From the NCBI GenBank assembly GCA_016787375.1, contig JAEUUM010000045.1, positions 1-6,512 of the forward strand: a DNA stretch of 6,512 nucleotides, given 5' to 3'. Position 1 is the stretch's first letter. Each line of letters begins with the position of its first letter. This stretch comes from Saprospiraceae bacterium. GTDB lineage: Bacteria > Bacteroidota > Bacteroidia > Chitinophagales > Saprospiraceae. The position numbers and the translations under genes are program-made. Below, piece by piece: positions 1-6,069 of this stretch. The notes below the pieces were generated by a model, which saw only the letters and a program-made list of their open reading frames with translations, made no database searches and was not told the origin of the DNA.

Positions 1-443
1 ATCTGGTCAATTGCTGCCGGTCTGTAAACGTCGCAAGCTACCAGGAGCGGCTTTTTAGATTTTTTGTTTTTTAAGAAATAAGACAGTTTGCCTGAAAAGG
101 TTGTTTTACCACTTCCCTGAAGTCCTGCAATGAGAACCACAGCCGGGTCGCCTTTTACATTAATTCCGGCAGTTTGGCCACCCATCAGCTCGGTAAGTTC
201 GTCCATGACGATCTTTACCATGAGTTCACCAGGCTTAACCGATTTTAGAATGTTCTGGGTGCCGAGGGCTTCATCCTTAATTTTATCGGTAAATTCTTTA
301 GCAATCTTGTAATTAACATCAGATGCCACCAAGGCTCTTCTAATCTCCTTGATTGATTCAGCAACGTTGATTTCCGTTAAGCGACTATCACCTTTGATGG
401 TTTTGAACGCCAGATCTAATTTTTCCGATAGACTATTGAACAT
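1..443 (-). CDS. ffh: Signal recognition particle GTPase Ffh (SRP54), N-terminal part, cut by window edge
   Basis: Ffh is the SRP54-type GTPase that binds 4.5S RNA and signal sequences and delivers ribosomes to the membrane through FtsY. The visible 147 residues start MFNSLSEKLD and cover the helical N domain (about 1-90), with RALVASDV at 36-43 in place of the usual ALLEADV-type motif, and the start of the G domain. The P-loop GLQGSGKTT is at 107-115 and is followed by ACDVYRPAAIDQ at 136-147, the SRP-GTPase G2-region signature. The rest of the G domain and the M domain lie beyond base 1. The ATG at 443 is the natural start: it matches the usual Ffh N-terminus and has an A-rich leader without Shine-Dalgarno. 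The gene is divergent from the WYL regulator and is a core gene, so it marks the chromosomal flank. The family call is firm; FtsY is less likely because the protein begins directly with the short N domain. Confidence 0.96.
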   Translation of the reverse strand, partial: MFNSLSEKLDLAFKTIKGDSRLTEINVAESIKEIRRALVASDVNYKIAKEFTDKIKDEALGTQNILKSVKPGELMVKIVMDELTELMGGQTAGINVKGDPAVVLIAGLQGSGKTTFSGKLSYFLKNKKSKKPLLVACDVYRPAAIDQ

Positions 444-464
444 GCTGTTTTATATTTTAGGCTG

Positions 465-493
465 CAAATTTAGTAAAAATAGAGATAAGTCAA
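465..493 (-). promoter_or_regulatory. Candidate ffh promoter (Bacteroidota type)
   Basis: Reading the minus strand, TTG at 493-491 is followed after 18 bases by TAAATTTG at 472-465, an exact match to the Bacteroidota -7 consensus TAnnTTTG. Transcription would begin near base 458, giving a leader of about 15 bases before the ffh ATG at 443. The match and its position support it. AT-rich DNA gives chance hits, so it is a prediction. Confidence 0.55.
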
Positions 494-699
494 TGGTCTT
501 TTTTGAAAATTGCGGAAGGTGCCAATTATAAAACAATTTATTTTCGTATTTGTGGTTTAGTAAAGAATTGAAGAAAGTCGGAATGAAATGCCCAAGCAAT
601 TTGGACACTCCACGACGTTAAAACTAGATTTCAGGGAATACTCCACAATAATAATCAAGCGAACGATATTTCAAACATTACGTAAAACTGAATTATTCT

Positions 700-719
700 T
701 TTCTAAATTTCATTAGAAA
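700..719. promoter_or_regulatory. Perfect inverted repeat before the WYL gene, candidate operator
   Basis: TTTCTAA (700-706) and TTAGAAA (713-719) form a perfect 7-bp inverted repeat with a 6-base spacer, ending 8 bases before the ATG of the WYL regulator. A -7-like element TAAATTTC (704-711, one mismatch to TAnnTTTG) lies inside it, but no convincing -33 element is present. Several WYL regulators of defence systems (BrxR, CapW) bind inverted repeats upstream of their own genes as dimers, so autoregulation here is plausible. It is an inference from position and symmetry only. The rest of the divergent spacer (494-699) shows nothing else I can name. Confidence 0.4.
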
Positions 720-727
720 CAATTGTC

Positions 728-1630
728 ATGGCAACCAATGAAACCACCAGGGTTCTCCGGATTTTCAAACTGATACAATATTTGGATGAGTACCCGCCAA
801 AGAACGTTGAACGGCTTGCTGATTTACTAGAGGTTAGCGATAAAACCATTTACCGCTATTTAAAACTCATAGAAGAGATCGGCTATGAAATTGAAAAAGA
901 CCATTCAAATCATTACAGTTTGGTATTTGATGCCCGAAAATACAATTTTGAAGAGCAAGAAAAAAAGCTCATTGCTTCCTTAATAAAAGCGAGTGGACAA
1001 GAAGAAACCATTGAGCGATCAATATTAAATAAATTGAAATTTACTTCACAACTTGCTGATCCTATATTGCTCAACAACATGAAGCAACTCAGGTGGATCA
1101 AAGATATCAATGAAGCAATCCGGCTAAAATTGCCCCTCACCCTTATAAACTATAAATCAACAAGTGCGGACTCAAACATTAAAGATCGGATTGTACAGCC
1201 TGTTTATTTTGATGAAAACAGAATGAGCATCACAGCCTATGAATACGCCGTTAAGGAATACAGGATTTTTAAACTTTCAAGATTAGAGCATCTTGATGGT
1301 GCAAAAAGCAAGATCAATCGCGACCTTCCCGAAAATCTTCCGATAATAGATATGTTCGGTTTTAGCGGTCAACTGCAATACCAAATCAAACTCAGGCTTA
1401 CTCAACTTGCCAAATCTCTCATGGTTGAAGAATTCCCTTCGACTTTTGCAAATATCTCAAGCATAGCTGACGGACGTTTTGTCTATGAATTTAACGGCAA
1501 TGTGAGTGGGTATGAGGCAATAGGAAGATTTGTGTTAGGTTTTATCGGCGATATCAAAGTAATATCAGATGATGGCTTTAAAGATTATTTAAAAACCAAG
1601 CTAAATTCCCAAACCATTCTCACAGATTGA
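728..1630 (+). CDS. WYL-domain transcriptional regulator with N-terminal helix-turn-helix
   Basis: This is a 300-aa predicted DNA-binding regulator. Residues 9-60 form a winged helix-turn-helix of the HTH_11/DeoR-like kind (VERLADLLEVSDKTIYRYLK, 27-46). Residues about 125-192 are a WYL domain: RIVQPVYFDENRM leads into the core strand, and YRIFKLSRL (178-186) supplies the conserved arginines R179 and R185. Residues about 215-297 fit the C-terminal WCX-type dimerisation region, so the protein has full family length. The name-giving Trp-Tyr-Leu is Met-Ser-Ile here (166-168), so it is a divergent member. WYL domains are thought to sense nucleic acids or nucleotides and often control CRISPR and other phage-defence loci. 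The gene is followed after 39 bases by the HIRAN gene on the same strand. A palindrome sits just upstream of the ATG. The target genes are unknown; control of itself, the HIRAN gene or the cas9 region is possible but not shown. Confidence 0.88.
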   Translation: MATNETTRVLRIFKLIQYLDEYPPKNVERLADLLEVSDKTIYRYLKLIEEIGYEIEKDHSNHYSLVFDARKYNFEEQEKKLIASLIKASGQEETIERSILNKLKFTSQLADPILLNNMKQLRWIKDINEAIRLKLPLTLINYKSTSADSNIKDRIVQPVYFDENRMSITAYEYAVKEYRIFKLSRLEHLDGAKSKINRDLPENLPIIDMFGFSGQLQYQIKLRLTQLAKSLMVEEFPSTFANISSIADGRFVYEFNGNVSGYEAIGRFVLGFIGDIKVISDDGFKDYLKTKLNSQTILTD

Positions 1631-1634
1631 GAAT
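1616..1634 (+). repeat. Small hairpin over the WYL stop codon
   Basis: ATTCTCA (1616-1622) and TGAGAAT (1628-1634) are a perfect 7-bp inverted repeat with a 5-base loop; the WYL stop TGA lies in the right arm. A second, shorter palindrome, AATTTG-CTT-CAAATT (1646-1660), follows in the same gap. Neither is followed by a run of T, so neither looks like a proper terminator. They could lower readthrough or stabilise RNA ends between the WYL and HIRAN genes, or be chance. Confidence 0.25.
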
Positions 1635-1669
1635 AAGGCCATTCAAATTTGCTTCAAATTATAATCCTC

Positions 1670-2062
1670 ATGAAAAGAAGCGAATTTTTGAAGCAGTTGT
1701 TTGCGTTGGTGGCTTTGCCAACCATGATAAAAGCCGAAACGATTAAAAAGGATTCCAGAGTCTGCATATATGAAGGAGAGGTGGTCGGTCTGCAATATTA
1801 CAATGCTGAGGATTTGGTCGGAATCATGAAGGAAGAGGAGATCCTCACCATGAAACGAGAGCCTGAAAACAAATTTGACACAAGGGCCATTGCCATCTAT
1901 TACAATGAGCATAAAATCGGCTACATGGCCAAGCGACATAACAAAATCATGAGTAAAATGCTGGATACCGGCCACGGCAATTTTGAAGCAAAAATAAGTT
2001 ATCTGTATGGTGAAGAATACCCGTACCTGACGGTGGAGTATGAGGTTTGGAGTGTGAGGTGA
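1670..2062 (+). CDS. Small HIRAN-domain protein
   Basis: This is a 130-aa protein, nearly all of it a HIRAN domain (about 33-125). The recognisable blocks are GEVVGLQYY (36-44), the strand and turn LTMKREPENKFDTRAIAIYY (59-78), and HKIGYMAKRHNKIMSKMLDTG (81-101). HIRAN domains bind DNA, in HLTF the 3' end of single-stranded DNA, and are found fused to helicases and nucleases or alone in bacteria. Here it stands alone, so a DNA-damage or defence role is only inferred. The first 22 residues (MKRSEFLKQ, then hydrophobic LFALVALP) look like a short signal peptide or membrane anchor, which is odd for a DNA-binding domain. I chose ATG 1670 over an in-frame TTG at 1649 because it gives this N-terminus and a better start codon. 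It lies 39 bases after the WYL gene and may be co-transcribed. Confidence 0.82.
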   Translation: MKRSEFLKQLFALVALPTMIKAETIKKDSRVCIYEGEVVGLQYYNAEDLVGIMKEEEILTMKREPENKFDTRAIAIYYNEHKIGYMAKRHNKIMSKMLDTGHGNFEAKISYLYGEEYPYLTVEYEVWSVR

Positions 2063-2069
2063 AAATGAA

Positions 2070-2100
2070 TTGGTAAATTAGAATATAATGAATATATTTG
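2070..2100 (+). promoter_or_regulatory. Candidate cas9 promoter upstream of the tracrRNA gene
   Basis: On the plus strand TTG (2070-2072), a 20-base spacer and TATATTTG (2093-2100) match the Bacteroidota -33/-7 pattern exactly. A transcript starting near 2105 would have a leader of about 110 bases before the cas9 ATG and would run antisense through the whole tracrRNA gene. A weaker alternative nearer the gene is TTG (2177-2179), 18 bases, TATTTTTA (2198-2205, one mismatch), which would leave almost no leader. Chance matches are possible in this AT-rich stretch. Confidence 0.42.
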
Positions 2101-2128
2101 AAATAGAAAAGGCGAGTTACCCCGCCTT
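2101..2128 (-). terminator. Rho-independent terminator of the tracrRNA
   Basis: On the minus strand AAGGCGGG (2128-2121) pairs with CTCGCCTT (2116-2109) around the loop GTAA, a GNRA tetraloop; one of the eight pairs is a G-U wobble. It is followed by TTCTATTT (2108-2101). Stem, stable loop and U-rich tail fit an intrinsic terminator. In type II systems the last tracrRNA hairpin commonly doubles as the terminator. The plus-strand reading lacks a T tract. Confidence 0.75.
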
Positions 2129-2179
2129 AGATGTTTTCACAACGGAATAATCCTTATTGTGAATTGCTTTGAATTGTTG
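2101..2179 (-). ncRNA. Predicted tracrRNA, antisense to the cas9 leader
   Basis: The tracrRNA pairs with the crRNA repeat and holds it in Cas9. On the minus strand the parts come in the expected order. First is an anti-repeat (about 2176-2156, ending CAATTCACAAT). Next is a nexus-like block AAGGATTATTCCG (2155-2143) whose GGA/TCC stem and following CCGTT resemble AAGGCTAGTCCGTT of the Streptococcus pyogenes tracrRNA. A linker GTGAAAACATCT follows, then a terminator hairpin. The predicted partner repeat would start like GTTGTGAATTGCTTTGAA, close to what I recall of Bacteroidota type II repeats (GTTGTGA.TTGCTTTCAAA). The 5' end near 2179 is set from the promoter match and may be off by several bases; the RNA would be about 80 nt. 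A degenerate lone CRISPR repeat is the alternative, but the nexus and terminator argue for a tracrRNA. It lies between the HIRAN gene and cas9. Confidence 0.82.
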
Positions 2180-2182
2180 AGA

Positions 2183-2213
2183 CAAAGATAAGCGATTTAT
2201 TTTTAAAATCAAA
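2183..2213 (-). promoter_or_regulatory. Predicted tracrRNA promoter
   Basis: On the minus strand TTTG (2213-2210), a 19-base spacer and TATCTTTG (2190-2183) match the Bacteroidota promoter consensus at every fixed position. It would start transcription a few bases before the anti-repeat, as a tracrRNA needs. The -33 box ends only four bases before the cas9 ATG (2218), so polymerase here would cover the cas9 start region. This is the best promoter match in the window. Confidence 0.68.
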
Positions 2214-2217
2214 TAGT

Positions 2218-5200
2218 ATGAAAAAAATTTTAGGGTTGGATTTAGGGACTAATAGTATTGGCTGGGCTTTGATTGAAGCTAATAATGAAAATAAACCCTT
2301 ATCAATTCATGGAATGGGCTCAAGAATTATTCCTCTTGGGTCAGATGATAGAGACCAATTTCAAAAAGGCCAGGCCATTTCAAAAAATAAAGATAGAACC
2401 ACACGAAGGACCCAACGTAAGGGTTATGATAGAAAGCAGCTCAAAAAATCCAATTTAAAGAAATTGTTGAAAATTTTAAATATTTTTCCGGATGAAGATC
2501 TTATAAAACTTCCGGCACTTGAATTATGGAAACTAAGAAATGATGCTGTAAATGAAAAAGTTGATATTACTCCGGAACAATTAGGTAGAATTTTATATCA
2601 TCTTAACCAAAAACGAGGTTACAAATCAGCCCGAAGTGAAGCTAATGCAGATAAGAAAGATACTGACTATGTAGCAGAAGTAAAAGGACGATATGCTCAA
2701 CTCAAGGATAAAAACCGTTCTTTAGGACAGAATTTTTATAGTGAATTGACAGATGCAAAAATAAACAACAAATATTACAGAATTAAAGAAAAAGTATATC
2801 CAAGAGAGGCTTATATTGAAGAGTTTGATGCAATAATGGAAGTGCAGAGAAAAAAACATGCTTTTTTAACTGATGAAGTTATAGACGCGCTTCGAAACGA
2901 AATAATTTTTTATCAACGCAAATTAAAATCACAAAAAGGGCTAGTTAATTTTTGTGAATTTGAGGGTTTTGAAACCTCTTATTTTGACCAGAAAACCCAA
3001 AAAAATAAAACAATCTTCACAGGGCCGAAAGTTGCACCCAAAAGTTCTCCTTTGTTTCAACTCTGTAAAATATGGGAAGTAGTTAACAATATTTCACTTA
3101 AAATCAGAAATCCTAAAGGCAGCAAATATAAATGGGGGGAGAGAATACCTACTTTGGAAGAAAAAAATGAAATAGTTAATCATCTATCTTTTAATGCAAG
3201 TCTCAGTTACTCCGAACTGATTAAAATTTTAGGTTTAAAAAAGGAAGATGTTTTTGCAAATAAACAAATTCAAAAGGGAATTCAAGGAAATATTACTTAT
3301 GCTGCTATAAATAAAATTATTGGGGACTGTGATCTTCTTGAGTTTAAAGTTTTAGTAATTCCTTCGAATCATATGGCAATTTTGGTTGATAAAAAAACCG
3401 GAGAAATATTGAAGGAAGAAGAGGGGTTGCAATTAGATGCTACATTGGAAAAGGAGCCGTTATATCAACTTTGGCATACAATCTATTCGATAAAGGATCT
3501 TGAAGAATGCAAAAATGCATTAATTAAACGTTTTGGATTTGAAGAAGAAATTGCAGAGCAACTTTCCAAAATTGATTTTAATAAACAAGCCTTTGGTAAT
3601 AAATCAAATAAAGCAATGCGTAAAATTTTACCTTATTTGATGCAAGGTTTTGATTATTCACAAGCCAGCAGTTTTGCAGGTTATAATCATAGTAATAGTT
3701 TAACAAAGGAACAAAAAACTATTATTGTTACTGCTGACAAACTTGAACTTTTGCAAAAAAATAGCCTCCGTCAACCTGTGGTTGAGAAAATTCTTAACCA
3801 AATGATTAACGTGGTAAATGCAGTAATTGAAAGATTTGGAAAACCTGATGAAATACGGGTCGAATTGGCCAGAGAATTAAAACAAAGTAAAGATGAAAGG
3901 GAAGATGCTGATAAACAAAATGGATTTAACAAAAAACTAAACGAACTTGTTGTTACAAAACTTGAGGAATTAGGTCTGCCTACTACCAAACGCTTTATAC
4001 AAAAGTATAAATTTATTTTCCCTACAAAAGACAAAAACTGGAAAGAGGCTCAAGTAGTTAATCAATGTATTTATTGTGGTGATTCATTTAATTTAACAGA
4101 AGCATTAAGAGGTGATAATTTTGATATTGATCATATTGTACCCCAAGCATTGTTGTTTGATGATTCTCAGACCAATAAAGTTTTGGTCCACAGAGCATGT
4201 AATTCTACTAAAACAAACCAAACTGCTTATGACTATATTGCAAAAAAGGGAAATGATGCTTTAAATTTATACCTGGATAGAGTAGATGACTGGTTTAAAC
4301 GTGGAGTTATTTCATTCGGAAAAATGCAAAGGCTAAAAGTTTCTTTTGAAGAATATCAGGAACGCAAAAAGAAAGGCAAAGAAACCGAAGCCGATAAAAA
4401 ATTATGGGAAAATTTTATTGACCGTCAGTTACGAGAAACTGCTTATATTTCCAGAAAAGCAAAAGAAATATTAAATAAAATATGTAATAATGTGACCAGT
4501 ACTGAAGGGAATGTAACAGCTAAATTGCGAGAACTTTGGGGCTGGGATGATGTATTAATGAACTTACAGTATCCCAAATATAAAGCAATTGGACAGACTC
4601 AAATTAAAGAGTGGACAAGTGACAACGGAAGGAATAAGCATACAAAAGAAGAAATTGCTAATTGGAGCAAAAGAGACGATCACAGACATCACGCCATCGA
4701 TGCATTGGTAATTGCTTGTACACAGCAAGGGTTTATACAAAGAATAAATACATTAAATAGTAGCGATACCAAGGACGAAATGCAACGTGAAATAGATGCA
4801 GCAAAGAAAAAATACGGAACTGATTTTGATGAAATGATATTAAATGAGAAAAATGAAATTATAAAAGGACACAAAGGAAGAAAGAACACACTAGATGCCT
4901 ATTTAAAAGCTCAACGACCTGAAACTTTTACAACAAAATACATTGAACAAGAAGCAGACAAAATATTGGTATCATTTAAAGCTGGTAAAAAAGTGGCTAC
5001 TATAAGTAAATATAAAGCCACTGGCAAAAATGAAATTACGGGGGTCATTGTACCTCGAGGTGCATTACATGAACAATCGGTTTACGGGAAAATAAAAGTT
5101 ACGGATAAGGATAAACCAATAAAATTTCTATTTGAAAACCCAGATTCTATTATTAATAAAGAAATTAAAAAATTAATCGAAAACCGCTTAATAGAAAATG

Positions 5201-6069
5201 AAAATGATACGCAGAAAGCATTGACATCCTTGAAAAAAAGACCAATTTATTTAGACGAAAAGCAAGAAAAAGTGTTGGAAAAAGCCAATTGTTATAGAGA
5301 ACGAACGGTGTTAAAATATGATATTCAAAACATCAAAGCAAAGGACGTTGCTTTTATTGTGGATGAAAAGGTAAAACAATTGGTAAAAGCCCGATTAGAT
5401 GCACACAATGGAAAAGAAAAAGAAGCATTCAAAGATGTATTATGGTTTAACGAAGCAAAACAAATACCCATCCGAACAATTCGTTTCTTTACTGATTTGG
5501 AAGCAATTCAAGCAATAAAGAGAAATGAAAATGGTAAAGAAATAGGTTTTGCAAAAACAGGAAATAATCACCATATAGCCATATACAGAGATGCCAAGTT
5601 CAAACAAATACAACATCTTTGCACCTTTTGGCACGCTGTAGAACGAAAAAAGTATAAAGTTCCATATATAATAAAAAATACTAATATTCTTTGGAGTGAA
5701 TTAGTAAACAGAGAATTGCCACAATTATTTTTGGATAAATTGCCGGCTGACGGTTTAGAACTTCAATTCAGTATGCAACAAAATGAGATGTTTATTTTGG
5801 GTTTATCCAAAGAAGAATTTGATGAAGCTACCCAACAAAATAATAAAGCCTTGTTGAGCAAACATTTATATTTGGTTTGGAGTCTGTCTAATAGTGATTA
5901 TTGGTTCAGGCATCATTTAGAAACTAAAAATACTGAATTAAAAAATATTGACGGAGTAAATGAAAGCAATCGATATTTTAGGTTTAAAAGTTTTGGTGCT
6001 TTATCAAATAAAAACCCAATTAAAATCCGCATCAATCATTTGGGGGAAATTACTAAAATTGGAGAATAA
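2218..6069 (+). CDS. cas9: CRISPR-associated RNA-guided endonuclease Cas9 (type II, probably II-C-like)
   Basis: Cas9 cuts double-stranded DNA matching its crRNA: HNH cuts the target strand and RuvC the other. The 1283-aa protein has RuvC-I ILGLDLGTNSIGWA (4-17, catalytic D8), an arginine-rich bridge helix (about 55-85, DRTTRRTQRK), a REC lobe (about 90-535) and RuvC-II IRVELAREL (546-554, E549). HNH follows at about 600-680, with FDIDHIVPQ (635-643, H639) and N662, aligning with H840 and N863 of S. pyogenes Cas9. RuvC-III DDHRHHAIDA is at 820-829 (H825, D828). The C-terminal WED/PAM-interacting part holds PRGALHEQSVYG (946-957) and KTGNNHHIAIY (1113-1123), which I recall from Bacteroidota Cas9s. 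All nuclease residues are present, so it should be active. Size lies between compact II-C forms (about 1000 aa) and S. pyogenes (1368 aa). The PAM cannot be read from sequence. The start has no Shine-Dalgarno but places RuvC-I correctly. Subtype is uncertain because no cas1, cas2 or csn2 is visible. Confidence 0.97.
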   Translation: MKKILGLDLGTNSIGWALIEANNENKPLSIHGMGSRIIPLGSDDRDQFQKGQAISKNKDRTTRRTQRKGYDRKQLKKSNLKKLLKILNIFPDEDLIKLPALELWKLRNDAVNEKVDITPEQLGRILYHLNQKRGYKSARSEANADKKDTDYVAEVKGRYAQLKDKNRSLGQNFYSELTDAKINNKYYRIKEKVYPREAYIEEFDAIMEVQRKKHAFLTDEVIDALRNEIIFYQRKLKSQKGLVNFCEFEGFETSYFDQKTQKNKTIFTGPKVAPKSSPLFQLCKIWEVVNNISLKIRNPKGSKYKWGERIPTLEEKNEIVNHLSFNASLSYSELIKILGLKKEDVFANKQIQKGIQGNITYAAINKIIGDCDLLEFKVLVIPSNHMAILVDKKTGEILKEEEGLQLDATLEKEPLYQLWHTIYSIKDLEECKNALIKRFGFEEEIAEQLSKIDFNKQAFGNKSNKAMRKILPYLMQGFDYSQASSFAGYNHSNSLTKEQKTIIVTADKLELLQKNSLRQPVVEKILNQMINVVNAVIERFGKPDEIRVELARELKQSKDEREDADKQNGFNKKLNELVVTKLEELGLPTTKRFIQKYKFIFPTKDKNWKEAQVVNQCIYCGDSFNLTEALRGDNFDIDHIVPQALLFDDSQTNKVLVHRACNSTKTNQTAYDYIAKKGNDALNLYLDRVDDWFKRGVISFGKMQRLKVSFEEYQERKKKGKETEADKKLWENFIDRQLRETAYISRKAKEILNKICNNVTSTEGNVTAKLRELWGWDDVLMNLQYPKYKAIGQTQIKEWTSDNGRNKHTKEEIANWSKRDDHRHHAIDALVIACTQQGFIQRINTLNSSDTKDEMQREIDAAKKKYGTDFDEMILNEKNEIIKGHKGRKNTLDAYLKAQRPETFTTKYIEQEADKILVSFKAGKKVATISKYKATGKNEITGVIVPRGALHEQSVYGKIKVTDKDKPIKFLFENPDSIINKEIKKLIENRLIENENDTQKALTSLKKRPIYLDEKQEKVLEKANCYRERTVLKYDIQNIKAKDVAFIVDEKVKQLVKARLDAHNGKEKEAFKDVLWFNEAKQIPIRTIRFFTDLEAIQAIKRNENGKEIGFAKTGNNHHIAIYRDAKFKQIQHLCTFWHAVERKKYKVPYIIKNTNILWSELVNRELPQLFLDKLPADGLELQFSMQQNEMFILGLSKEEFDEATQQNNKALLSKHLYLVWSLSNSDYWFRHHLETKNTELKNIDGVNESNRYFRFKSFGALSNKNPIKIRINHLGEITKIGE

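Noticed and set aside
349..531. Short plus-strand open frame over the ffh start and its upstream region
   Set aside because: It lies antisense to the clear ffh coding sequence and promoter, and the translation shows no domain.
1649..1669. TTG start that would lengthen the HIRAN protein by seven residues
   Set aside because: ATG at 1670 gives a sensible basic-hydrophobic N-terminus; the extra residues add nothing recognisable.
1643..1975. Minus-strand open frame of 110 codons
   Set aside because: It is antisense to the HIRAN gene, whose protein is recognisable; no family resemblance in the antisense product.
2109..2128. Plus-strand terminator for the HIRAN gene
   Set aside because: The hairpin is real, but the T-rich tail and GNRA loop are on the minus strand, where it ends the tracrRNA. 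On the plus strand it is followed by AGATG and only four T.
2156..2190. Lone degenerate CRISPR repeat or array remnant
   Set aside because: It occurs once, with no spacer-spaced copies, and continues on the minus strand into a nexus and terminator hairpin, which fits a tracrRNA better. No repeated units of array type occur anywhere in the window.
3771..4034. Minus-strand open frame inside cas9
   Set aside because: It is the complement of the RuvC-II region; low-complexity Ser/Phe/Leu-rich translation is typical of an antisense frame.
2218..6069. Catalytically dead Cas9 or an IscB-type ancestor
   Set aside because: All RuvC and HNH catalytic residues are in place, and the length with a full REC lobe and C-terminal domain is that of Cas9, not of IscB.
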